DNA from: an uncultured Prevotellaceae bacterium
GTDB lineage: Bacteria; Bacteroidota; Bacteroidia; Bacteroidales; Muribaculaceae
Direction: 5' to 3'
DNA: 57,665 nucleotides
NCBI GenBank assembly: GCA_946406035.1
Contig: CAMJJG010000010.1
Coordinates: 1-57,665, forward strand
Shown here: positions 18,651 to 26,276 of the stretch, one piece after another
How positions within the stretch are numbered: the first letter of the stretch is position 1
Layout of the letters: every line of letters begins with the position of its first letter
Notes under the pieces: model-generated
Seen by the model: only the letters and a program-made list of their open reading frames with translations
Databases searched by the model: none
What the model was told of the DNA's origin: nothing
Translations under genes and position numbers: made by a program

Positions 18651-21011
18651 TCAATGACCAGTGAGCAACATGTCGATCAGGGCGGTGACGTCGGCGATAT
18701 TAATGCTTCCGTCGGCCATGACATCGGCGCCAAGTTCGTTGATGTCGCCGCTACCGCTCAACAGGTAGTCGATCAGGTCGGTGACATCCTTGATGTTGAC
18801 AGCGTTGTCGTTGTTCACGTCGCCAGGCGTGAAAACGGGCTCCTCGGGGAACACGATTGTGTAGGTAGTGGACCCCTTGAGGTCTTTCTGAGTGCCACTG
18901 CTGTAATAGTAGGACTTGACAAAGTACTTCCAGCCGTCAATAACGTTATCCATGTCAAATTGTACGGTTGCTGTCTGTCCGCTTGCGATGGTGACGTGCT
19001 TGTTCATGCCCTGTACCGTCGAGCCCGTCGAGCTGTAAATGTTTTTGTACAGTTTGACCGAAATGTCCTCGTCATAGGTCGTTGAGCCGTTGTTGGTAAT
19101 GGTGAGTTGGATACTGAATTTGTTGTCGGTGATGATCTTGTTGGCAGCGTCGCTGACGTTGAGTACATTGATCGAGGCACTCAGGTTGGCTGCGGGCATC
19201 GCGTCGATGGTTACAGTGCGACTGGCAATGGGGTCGTTGCCGTTCTCGTTCCACGACCAGGTGAGCGTGTAGTCGCCCGTGTTCTCAAACAGGTAGGTGT
19301 AGTGGATGTTGCCGGTCTCGCCAGGTTCCAGGCTCACATATCCTGCCGCGGCAAACGTGCCATTGACAAACATATACAGTATCTCGTTGCTCGACGAACC
19401 GTTGTTGGTCATGTTGAGGTCGATGTTGACTGGACGGCCATTGTGCAGGTATCCCGTCACGGCGATATCGTTGATGGTGTAATTGCGTTCGCCGGCCGTG
19501 CCATAGCCCGTGAAGGTGCAGTTGTTGCCGTCGATGGTCACCTCGATGTAGTTGCGGTCAGAGCCGACACAGGGGCGCCAATTGTTCATGTTGTACTCGC
19601 TGTACATGGGCAGGATGCGGTAGGTGCCGCTGGTCAGGTTTGCACCAAAGCTGAGTTCCTTGGCGGTCTGGGTGAGATGATAGCCAGGCCTCAAGGATGT
19701 GTTGTAGGAGTTGGAGAGAGTAGAAATCAATGTGCCGTCTTGGAAGAGACCCCAACCAAAGTTGATGGCCAGTGTGTCGGACGTGTAGTTGTGGAAGCGG
19801 CCTGTGACCACGGCCTTGAACGGGTCGCTGGTGTAGCTGCGAGTGCCGGTGTAGCTGTTGAGGGCTACCATGCTGGCAGTGAGCTCAAACACATGTGAGC
19901 CGCCCTTGTTGGGCTGAATGCCCACCAGGGCACCCTGTCTGAAGATGTAACCATAGGCACCATCGGCGCTACCGGTCCCCTGTTCGTCGGGATTGAGCAC
20001 ATTGAGCAGGAAGTAGCCGTTGCTCATTGCATTCCAGCCCCAGTTGATGTGGAATAGCCCGTTACCGTCATAGCCATCGCAGATAAACGCATGCCCGCCC
20101 GTGGCCTTGCTGCCGCTGTAGATGACGGGGCGACCAGCTGCCAGCTCGCTATAGAGCAGGTCGGCCCAACCTTGGGTACTGTAGTTGTGACGGCTCTCCA
20201 TGTGGGCGCTGGGATCGTAGTCAAAATAGCTGGCGAGCCTAATGGGAATGCTGGCGGTTTGGGCACCCGACGAGGTTTTCTTGAAATCCATCTCTACGGC
20301 CTGGGCGCAATAGAGCGACAACTTGGCAGCAGCCAGTGCTGCCACGCTGTTGGTGTCGGTGGTCAGGTAGGTGTCCTGCATGCTGTCCCAGTCAAAAGTG
20401 GTGACGGGCAGTTCGGGCATGGCAATACTCAGTGACTCGCTAGTATAGGCTGGAATCGGCTGTGTCGTGGTGGCAGGCCATTTCCAGTAGTGCAACACCT
20501 GGGCCATTGCGGTGGCCACGCAGCCCACATAGGCGTGCTTGCCCGAGGGGATATAGGGTAACAGGATGTTGTAGGGGTTGTTCTGGGACCATGTTGCCTT
20601 CACTAGTGGACTGATGGCCCTGCCTGCCGTCAGGCGAGGTGCTGTTTTGGCACCCGCGTCGATTGCAGCCATCTGTTCGGCATAACTGTCGAGCAACTCC
20701 TGCATGGCAGGGGGAACCGACTCGCTGTTAAAGGTGCCGTTCTCGCTATAGCCCAGCACGGCTGGAGCGCGATCGTCACCGGCAACGATGACATAGCCCT
20801 GGCGAGAGGAATTGAACACATAATAGGCGGTGTTGCCCGTGGTACCAATGCGGGTAGATCTGCTGCCCAGGGTCAGGCTAGGCGCCTGTTTGAACTGCTG
20901 CGCCATAAAGTTGGCGGCGATGCTTCTGGCTTGGTTTTCGCTGATGGGGTTAGCGCAAACTGTAGCTGAAATGAGAACTGCTAGAAACAGTAATGAAATG
21001 TTACTTTTCAT
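18651..21011 (-). CDS. Secreted C10-family cysteine protease with dockerin
   Basis: Paralogue of the downstream C10 protease, about 786 residues. Seen: signal peptide (MKSNISLLFLAVLISATVCA), Spi-type propeptide (ISENQARSIAANFMAQQ), catalytic Cys164 in YVGCVATAMAQ and His307 in GGHAFICDGYDG, then HINWGWNA. Ig/CARDB-like domains follow (about 395-720) and a C-terminal dockerin (about 730-786) with two EF-hand-like repeats. It lacks the InlB repeats and the shared module of its neighbour. The start at 21011 is chosen because the promoter at 21056-21086 would begin transcription near 21049, downstream of the longer frame's ATG at 21086. Family members degrade host and dietary proteins; the target here is unknown. 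Confidence 0.9.
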   Translation of the reverse strand: MKSNISLLFLAVLISATVCANPISENQARSIAANFMAQQFKQAPSLTLGSRSTRIGTTGNTAYYVFNSSRQGYVIVAGDDRAPAVLGYSENGTFNSESVPPAMQELLDSYAEQMAAIDAGAKTAPRLTAGRAISPLVKATWSQNNPYNILLPYIPSGKHAYVGCVATAMAQVLHYWKWPATTTQPIPAYTSESLSIAMPELPVTTFDWDSMQDTYLTTDTNSVAALAAAKLSLYCAQAVEMDFKKTSSGAQTASIPIRLASYFDYDPSAHMESRHNYSTQGWADLLYSELAAGRPVIYSGSKATGGHAFICDGYDGNGLFHINWGWNAMSNGYFLLNVLNPDEQGTGSADGAYGYIFRQGALVGIQPNKGGSHVFELTASMVALNSYTGTRSYTSDPFKAVVTGRFHNYTSDTLAINFGWGLFQDGTLISTLSNSYNTSLRPGYHLTQTAKELSFGANLTSGTYRILPMYSEYNMNNWRPCVGSDRNYIEVTIDGNNCTFTGYGTAGERNYTINDIAVTGYLHNGRPVNIDLNMTNNGSSSNEILYMFVNGTFAAAGYVSLEPGETGNIHYTYLFENTGDYTLTWSWNENGNDPIASRTVTIDAMPAANLSASINVLNVSDAANKIITDNKFSIQLTITNNGSTTYDEDISVKLYKNIYSSTGSTVQGMNKHVTIASGQTATVQFDMDNVIDGWKYFVKSYYYSSGTQKDLKGSTTYTIVFPEEPVFTPGDVNNDNAVNIKDVTDLIDYLLSGSGDINELGADVMADGSINIADVTALIDMLLTGH

Positions 21012-21055
21012 TGTGAAAAAACGAGTATTAAAAAGTGAAAAATTTGGAATTGTTG

Positions 21056-21086
21056 CAAAGGTAGTCATTTTCTGTCGATTTTGCAA
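21056..21086 (-). promoter_or_regulatory. Promoter of the C10 protease pair
   Basis: Minus strand: -7 box TACCTTTG at 21056-21063 and TTG at 21084-21086, spaced by 20 nt. Confidence 0.7.
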
Positions 21087-21161
21087 AGTCTCATGCGCCT
21101 ATGCCGGGCGACAGCATCAAAATTTGACGCAGAATATTGCCCTGGCGCCTGTGCCTCTCGA

Positions 21162-21596
21162 TCATGGGCGGGCTAGCAGTAGCATCACGCGAGCGCGGTG
21201 CAGGCGCCATGCCGTGCCATAGATGCTGTCCTCGTCGCCATAGAGCGACATCAGCGTGTAGTTGGCTAGCGTGGCAATGATGACACGCTTGAGCTGGTCG
21301 GCGATATTGAGCAGTGGCCGGTAGTTCAGGCCGATGGCCAGTACGATGTTCTCGCTATCGAGGTTGAAGTTGATGTTGTGGCCAATGATGTAGCCGGCCA
21401 TGCGGGCCATCAGGTCGTCCAATGCCTCGCGCACGCGGCGATCGACGATGGGTTGGTTACTCTCGTTCACACCCCAAGAGGTCGCATTTCCGGCAGGATG
21501 CCAAGTGCCCTCGGTATAGATTGCTTGCTGGATCTCATTGAGATCAATAGTGATGTCAAAGCGATATTTTGCTTTGCCGTAAAAGTTGATTTTCAT
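21162..21596 (-). CDS. Hypothetical protein, 144 residues
   Basis: I do not recognise this protein. It begins with a short beta-like segment (MKINFYGKAKYRFDITIDL), has a central helical region (about 55-75, VREALDDLMARMAGYIIG), a stretch of beta and helix (80-115) and a basic end (WRLHRARVMLLLARP). No signal peptide or transmembrane segment is clear. It follows the 174-codon frame by 45 nt on the same strand, so both probably come from the promoter at 22164-22194. Both proteins are rich in Arg and look cytoplasmic. Codon use is like that of the chromosome around it. Confidence 0.55.
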   Translation of the reverse strand: MKINFYGKAKYRFDITIDLNEIQQAIYTEGTWHPAGNATSWGVNESNQPIVDRRVREALDDLMARMAGYIIGHNINFNLDSENIVLAIGLNYRPLLNIADQLKRVIIATLANYTLMSLYGDEDSIYGTAWRLHRARVMLLLARP

Positions 21597-21641
21597 GGTG
21601 TTTTTTTATTATTAGATGATGATTATTGGATGATTAAACAG

Positions 21642-22118
21642 TCAGCGCAGTGCGCGCACCCTCACCTGGGTGCAAATCTTGGTCAATGCCGTGGCGGGAG
21701 ACAAGAAAAATCGCGAGGCACGGCAGTTTTCCAGCACATGGTCGATGGCACGCTCAATGCTCAGGCCTTTGTTCATCAGTTCCCTAACCTGCTGGGTGAT
21801 TTCCTGCCACATCTGACGGCGCAGGCGCCTTTTGGCCAAGAAGATTTCTTCGCTGGTGTGGTAGGAACGTGCCCCGTTACCGCGCTTGTCGCGGGCATTT
21901 AACAGGTGGCACACGCAGCGGTATGCCCGTTCATGGCTCACGTGGTAATGAGGGTGCCCGTTGGCTATGGTAAATTCGGCGGCGCCTCTGCGGGCTTTGC
22001 TCACTGGGATGCCCTTCTCGAGCAAGGCGTCCAGGGTAGGGCGATAGAGTTCCAGGAACTCCTTGTCGCGCTGTCGGCACAGCTCGCGTTGTTCTTGTAG
22101 TGATTTCATGTCGTTCAT
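21642..22118 (-). CDS. Hypothetical Arg-rich cytoplasmic protein
   Basis: Unrecognised protein of about 158 residues, highly charged and helical: QEQRELCRQRDKEFLELYR near the N-terminus and RRLRRQMWQEITQQVREL in the second half. The middle has an aromatic/His-rich stretch (NGHPHYHVSHERAYRCVCH). The helical, basic character could suit nucleic-acid or protein binding, but no fold is recognised. The start at 22118 (MNDMKSL) is preferred over 22166 because the promoter at 22164-22194 would start transcription near 22157; the ATG at 22109 is also possible. It is the first gene of a two-gene unit with the 144-residue protein. Confidence 0.55.
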   Translation of the reverse strand: MNDMKSLQEQRELCRQRDKEFLELYRPTLDALLEKGIPVSKARRGAAEFTIANGHPHYHVSHERAYRCVCHLLNARDKRGNGARSYHTSEEIFLAKRRLRRQMWQEITQQVRELMNKGLSIERAIDHVLENCRASRFFLSPATALTKICTQVRVRALR

Positions 22119-22163
22119 GGTATGAATGATAATAAAATGGTAAAACAATAATTTTTGATGTTG

Positions 22164-22194
22164 CAAAATTACAATAATATTGGTTGTTTATCAA
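22164..22194 (-). promoter_or_regulatory. Promoter of the two hypothetical genes
   Basis: Minus strand: -7 box TAATTTTG at 22164-22171 and TTG at 22192-22194, spaced by 20 nt. Confidence 0.6.
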
Positions 22195-22654
22195 TAATTG
22201 ATTGTCTATTTAACATTTTATTAACACTATAGCGTGCTCTTGTAGCTATTCAACCCATTCTTTATCATGACCTGTGTACCACTTGGCATGGAGGCATGTC
22301 GATTCAATTCCCGCTCGTGGATGGTCCTGTTTTGGAAATTTTCTTGTATCTTTGTGTCGCTTTGAGTTGACACGTCCGTGTGAAAGTGTTTCAAAGTATT
22401 GATTTTCAATAATATCAACAAGGTTGAGATGCATTTTGGAAAGGCAATGATATAGATGCTGGCCCAGCAAATAATAACCGTATAATCATGCGATGCATGG
22501 GTAATTAAGCAAATTTTCAAATTAAAATTACTTGATGTCGATACTTATTAAATTTTTAATTTAATTTGGCTTCGTCAAGATAAAGAATCCCGCCTGCAGG
22601 GCGGTTAAAGTTGCAAGTGGGCCAACTATTATATCGTTTCCCATTAAAAATCAG
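22195..22654. other. Intergenic region upstream of the CotH gene
   Basis: About 460 nt, A+T-rich especially at 22505-22570. Small frames exist on the minus strand (22227-22520) but show no start signal or protein character. A short hairpin, CCGCC-TGCAG-GGCGG, lies at 22590-22604, about 50 nt before the CotH start. No convincing -7/-33 promoter was found for the CotH gene. Confidence 0.5.
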
Positions 22655-24616
22655 ATGAAAATGTTGAGAATTATGGAATTATTTAGAAAACTGCACCCTT
22701 GTAACCAGTCAATTACTCGTGGCGTTCTGCCATTGTTGTTACTGGCTCTCATTGCCTTGCCCCATGTCGCCCTGGCAAACACCAGCTATTTGACCCTCAA
22801 CAACGGGCAGATGCATGTGTTTCCCGACACCTGTGTGTCATCAGTTACGAGAGACAAGACACATATCGTGTTCACAGCCCGTGACGGCCGTCAATTCTCC
22901 TATCTTCTCTCAATGGTCCAGTCGGTAGATAGCAGTTTGCCCAAAGATTTGCCCACTGTCATTTCCTACCAGTTTAATAACGAGTACAACTATCAAGTCA
23001 TTGGAGACGCCGTGGGCCGTATCCAGAACAATAGGATTGATGTTACCGTTATCGGCATCGGCAAGCGGTTGACTGCAGATTTCTCACTATCCAGCAATCA
23101 TGCAGTGGCCTATGTCGATGACGTGGCCCAGGAGAGCAAGAAGAGCCGCCTGCGCTTTGATCCAAGCCAGAAATATGTCGTGGGGTACCCCGGTGATCAA
23201 ATCCTGTTGCCAACGCCATCGTCCGGCTATGCCATGCACCCCTATGGGCGGGAATACACCGTGACAGTCGATTATGTTACCGACCGGATTACTGAAGTGC
23301 CACGCATCGACATTAACACCGTGGGCGGAGAGAATATCTCCAGCAAGGAATACTACCTGGATGCCGAGATCATCATCGATGGCATGGGAGTTTTCCCCTC
23401 GATGACCGATTCGGTCAAGATCAAGGGGCGCGGTAACACATCATGGTCAACTAATCCGAATGCCAAAAATCCCTATCGACTGAAATTTGCCAGCAAGAAG
23501 AAGCCCCTGGGCCTGCCGGCAGGAAAAAACTGGGTACTGCTTGCCAACAACATGTTGGGGTCGCAGCTGACCAATGCCTATGGCATGAAGGCGTCAAGCC
23601 TTATCGGTACCGTTGCCGTTAATCACATCATCCCGGTGGATCTGTATGTGAACGGGACCTACAAGGGCAGCTACAATTTTACCGAGAAGGTGGGACTGTC
23701 GAACAACAGCGTTGACTTGCCCGACGAGAGCGCGGCTGCCTTGCTCGAGTTGGATAGGTACTATGATGAGCCCGAGGGACAAAAATTCCGTTCCGAGCCT
23801 GATGGTATCCCTGTCAATATCAAGTCGCCTGAGTTTGGCGTGGACCCCACAATAATCACGCTGAACGACATTTCCAGCCGTTTTAATGCCTTTGTGCAAG
23901 CGGTTGAAAACGGTGAAGATCTGGAACCATTTGTGGATATTGATAAACTCGCACGTTATCTGCTGGCCAATGAATTGATATGTAACAAGGAGATTTTTCA
24001 CCCCAAGAGCACCTTCCTCTACCACGAGAACATCCTGGAGGACTCTTGCAAATTCATTTTCGGCCCCATGTGGGATCTGGATTGGGGATGCGGCTATGTG
24101 ATGAACACGCCTTCTAGCTACTTTAAGAACTTGACAACCTATGACTTCTTTAATCAGGTATATACTGGTGATCAGTACTGGTTCTTTAACAAACTGAGCA
24201 AGAACAGAAAGTTGACACGGCGCATGTGTGAAATCATGAATGACTTCATGGGTGAGCCGCTCGACGAGCTTTGTGAGTTCTGTGGTGAGTATTATAGTTT
24301 TGCCAGGACGTCTATCATCAGAAGCCGGACTGCCTTTCCCGACTACACGAGTTACTTGACCCAATCCGGTAATGCGCCCAATTGGTTCAGGACCCGTGCC
24401 GAGTTTATTGCCAACCGATTGAACAATGCAGCCGCTCTATTGCCTGGTGATGTGGATGGCGATGGCCGGGTGTCGATTGATGATGTCGTGATGCTCATTG
24501 ATCACCTGCTGGGTGATAGCCCGATTGATGAGCAAAATGCCGACGTCGATGGCAATGGCAAGATAAGCATCGATGATGTGGTCGGCTTAATTGACCTGCT
24601 GTTGTCAGACAATTAA
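22655..24616 (+). CDS. Secreted CotH-family protein with C-terminal dockerin
   Basis: 653 residues. CotH-fold proteins are kinase-like; spore-coat CotH phosphorylates proteins, and secreted bacterial homologues often carry carbohydrate-related or dockerin modules. Seen: a long basic N-region then a hydrophobic signal segment (about 23-41, ending HVALA), a beta-rich region (45-220), the CotH domain (about 225-545) with VKIKGRGNTSW, YRLKFASKKKPLGL, NWVLLANN and FGPMWDLDWGCGY, and a dockerin pair (about 597-653) with SIDDVVMLIDHLL and SIDDVVGLIDLLL. The Asp of WDLDWG matches the metal-binding position conserved in the family. The start is uncertain: ATGs at 22655, 22661 and 22673 all keep the signal. 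The gene for a cohesin-like protein follows 64 nt downstream. Confidence 0.85.
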   Translation: MKMLRIMELFRKLHPCNQSITRGVLPLLLLALIALPHVALANTSYLTLNNGQMHVFPDTCVSSVTRDKTHIVFTARDGRQFSYLLSMVQSVDSSLPKDLPTVISYQFNNEYNYQVIGDAVGRIQNNRIDVTVIGIGKRLTADFSLSSNHAVAYVDDVAQESKKSRLRFDPSQKYVVGYPGDQILLPTPSSGYAMHPYGREYTVTVDYVTDRITEVPRIDINTVGGENISSKEYYLDAEIIIDGMGVFPSMTDSVKIKGRGNTSWSTNPNAKNPYRLKFASKKKPLGLPAGKNWVLLANNMLGSQLTNAYGMKASSLIGTVAVNHIIPVDLYVNGTYKGSYNFTEKVGLSNNSVDLPDESAAALLELDRYYDEPEGQKFRSEPDGIPVNIKSPEFGVDPTIITLNDISSRFNAFVQAVENGEDLEPFVDIDKLARYLLANELICNKEIFHPKSTFLYHENILEDSCKFIFGPMWDLDWGCGYVMNTPSSYFKNLTTYDFFNQVYTGDQYWFFNKLSKNRKLTRRMCEIMNDFMGEPLDELCEFCGEYYSFARTSIIRSRTAFPDYTSYLTQSGNAPNWFRTRAEFIANRLNNAAALLPGDVDGDGRVSIDDVVMLIDHLLGDSPIDEQNADVDGNGKISIDDVVGLIDLLLSDN

Positions 24617-24627
24617 GCGCGTTTTGC

Positions 24628-24656
24628 TTGGTGTAAAGAATAATAATGTACCTTTG
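24628..24656 (+). promoter_or_regulatory. Promoter of the cohesin-like gene
   Basis: TTG at 24628-24630, 18-nt spacer, TACCTTTG at 24649-24656. Transcription would start near 24663, so the leader before the ATG at 24681 is only about 18 nt. The gene can be expressed apart from the CotH gene. Confidence 0.7.
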
Positions 24657-24680
24657 TGGTCTGACTAACAATTTACTGAT

Positions 24681-25265
24681 ATGAAACACTGCTGGATGAT
24701 AATGGGGGCACTCCTGCTGGCTATGGGTGTCAAGGCTCAGAATAATCGCCTCTATGTCGAGGATTTTGAGATTTGTCCCGACTCGATGATTGTCGTTCAC
24801 GTCAACCTGGCTAATCAGGACGAGACGCGTGGACTGCAATTTAACCTCACCCTGCCCGATGGCCTGATGATCGTCGAGCATGCTGTGACCGCCCTAAGCG
24901 CCAAATATAATATGTATGGTTTTGGCCAAAAGAACGGTAATGTGTGGACCCTGGGAATGTATCCCATGGGGGCCATCTGTCTGCCTCCTGACACTGCCGC
25001 AGTGGTGGAGTTGCACATTCACGCCGCACCCCAATTCAGGGGTGGGAAAATTATCGTGTGGAAATGCCGTGGCTCTACAATCGACAACAAGACCATCTAT
25101 ATGGACGGTGACACTGCCACAGTGACAGTGCCTCGATCGATGATTATAGGCATTCCTGTTGACCAGCACCAATCTCTCGACAACTACTTCAACCTGCAAG
25201 GGCAACTTGATTCCATTCCGGCTCGTGAGCCCATGGCCCGTTCGCGCCGGGAATCGGTCATGTGA
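24681..25265 (+). CDS. Small secreted protein with cohesin-like domain
   Basis: 194 residues. Seen: signal peptide (1-19, ending GVKA before Gln20), then one beta-sandwich-like domain (about 22-150) with the cohesin pattern: an opening strand LYVEDFEICPDSMIVVHVNL, the GLQFNLTLPDGLMI segment that corresponds to the conserved strand after the n-x-x-g turn, and a later hydrophobic strand AAVVELHIHA. Cohesins bind dockerins in cellulosome-type assemblies. The C-terminus contains YFNLQGQ, the start of a T9SS sorting domain, but the expected glycine-rich turn and final basic strand are missing; the frame instead ends in an Arg/Glu-rich tail. Checking the other frames did not restore the domain. Assignment to the cohesin fold is by pattern and needs a profile comparison. 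Confidence 0.6.
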   Translation: MKHCWMIMGALLLAMGVKAQNNRLYVEDFEICPDSMIVVHVNLANQDETRGLQFNLTLPDGLMIVEHAVTALSAKYNMYGFGQKNGNVWTLGMYPMGAICLPPDTAAVVELHIHAAPQFRGGKIIVWKCRGSTIDNKTIYMDGDTATVTVPRSMIIGIPVDQHQSLDNYFNLQGQLDSIPAREPMARSRRESVM

Positions 25266-25295
25266 GAATCTCTCGACTGCCTGTTGAACTCATCA

Positions 25296-25335
25296 TGCCA
25301 CTCCCTGCCAGATTAAACTTCTGGAGGGAGTGGCA
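25296..25335 (+). terminator. Strong hairpin after the cohesin-like gene
   Basis: TGCCACTCCCT (25296-25306) pairs perfectly with AGGGAGTGGCA (25325-25335), with an inner CCAG/CTGG pair. There is no T-run after it, so it may attenuate or stabilise rather than fully terminate. Confidence 0.55.
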
Positions 25336-25374
25336 GTCTAAAGGAGGAAAAAGAAATAAAACATAATTTCTTAA

Positions 25375-26127
25375 ATGACGATGAAAAAGATATTGGCAAT
25401 GGCTGTGCTTGTTCTGGCAATGGTGATGCCGCAGCAGGCTGTAGGACAGGGTTTTGGTAACGAGACACTTAACTATGATATTGTCTATCATTGGGGCGTG
25501 ATCTGGAAGCATGCCGCCGATGCGACGTTGAGCCTGCGCAAGACGAGCAACGGCTACTATTCCCAGCTCACGGGCAAGACACGCTCATGGGCCGACAAAG
25601 TGTACCCCGTGAGGGATACGCTCAAGTGCACCATGAACAAGGACCTGAAACCGCTACACTACGAGAAACTGACCCACGAGAAGGACTACTATGCCCGTGA
25701 CGTGATCAAGTTCTCCTATAATTACAGCCACACCAAGGCCCATTGCACCCGTTACCGCAAGAGCGGCACGTCTAGCATCGACTTGAGCGCCAAGTCCCAG
25801 GCCTATGACATGGTGAGCGTCTTCTACATGCTGCGCAGTCTGGACTATGACGAGTTGAGCCGCAACAAGAACTACACGACCGTCATCTTCTCGGGCAAAC
25901 AGAAGGAGTACCTCACCATCAACTACAAGGGCGTGGAAACCATCAAGATGCGCGACGGTAGCAAGCGACAGGCCCATTGCATCGCCTTCCGTTTCACCCA
26001 GGAGGGTGGCAAGAAGTCCAGCGATAACCTGACGGCATGGATGTCCACCGACAAGAGCCGCATTCCCCTGCTGCTTGTGGGCAAGTTGCCCGTTGGCGAG
26101 GTGAAGTGCTATTATACTGGCAAATAA
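25375..26127 (+). CDS. DUF3108-family exported protein
   Basis: 250 residues. Seen: signal peptide (about 1-24, ending QAVGQ), then a beta-rich domain of the DUF3108 type: LNYDIVYHWGVIWKHAADAT near the start, DTLKCTMNKDLKPLHYEK, and the late segment LTAWMSTDKSRIPLLLVGKL, which matches the family's WxSxDxxRxP ending. The family is periplasmic and of unknown function; its fold is related to LolA/LolB-like lipid-binding barrels according to general family descriptions. ATGs at 25375 and 25381 are both possible starts. It stands between the cohesin-like gene and the efflux operon, each of which has its own promoter. Confidence 0.85.
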   Translation: MTMKKILAMAVLVLAMVMPQQAVGQGFGNETLNYDIVYHWGVIWKHAADATLSLRKTSNGYYSQLTGKTRSWADKVYPVRDTLKCTMNKDLKPLHYEKLTHEKDYYARDVIKFSYNYSHTKAHCTRYRKSGTSSIDLSAKSQAYDMVSVFYMLRSLDYDELSRNKNYTTVIFSGKQKEYLTINYKGVETIKMRDGSKRQAHCIAFRFTQEGGKKSSDNLTAWMSTDKSRIPLLLVGKLPVGEVKCYYTGK

Positions 26128-26209
26128 GGCCGCCAATGGCAAGCCTGTGGGACAGTAAAGCGGCAACTGTTCCAAATTTCACTTTAAGTGGATTATTTTG
26201 TCGGTAAGT

Positions 26210-26240
26210 TTGTGGCGAGAATGATTTTTCATTAATTTTG
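26210..26240 (+). promoter_or_regulatory. Promoter of the TolC/HlyD/ABC-2 operon
   Basis: TTG at 26210-26212, 20-nt spacer, TAATTTTG at 26233-26240; expected start of transcription near 26247, 30 nt before the tolC-like gene. Confidence 0.65.
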
Positions 26241-26276
26241 CACCCTCAAGAATCTATCGAAATATAAATTATTGCT

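Noticed and set aside
22255..22345. tRNA-like stretch with a T-arm-like segment
   Set aside because: The segment lacks a GTTCGA-type loop and no cloverleaf can be drawn.
22227..22520. Open frame on the minus strand upstream of the CotH gene
   Set aside because: No domain, no signal peptide, no promoter in the right place, and unusual composition. It is treated as non-coding.
25342..25346. GGAGG as a ribosome-binding site for the DUF3108 gene
   Set aside because: It is about 28 nt from the start codon, too far, and Bacteroidetes seldom use such sites.
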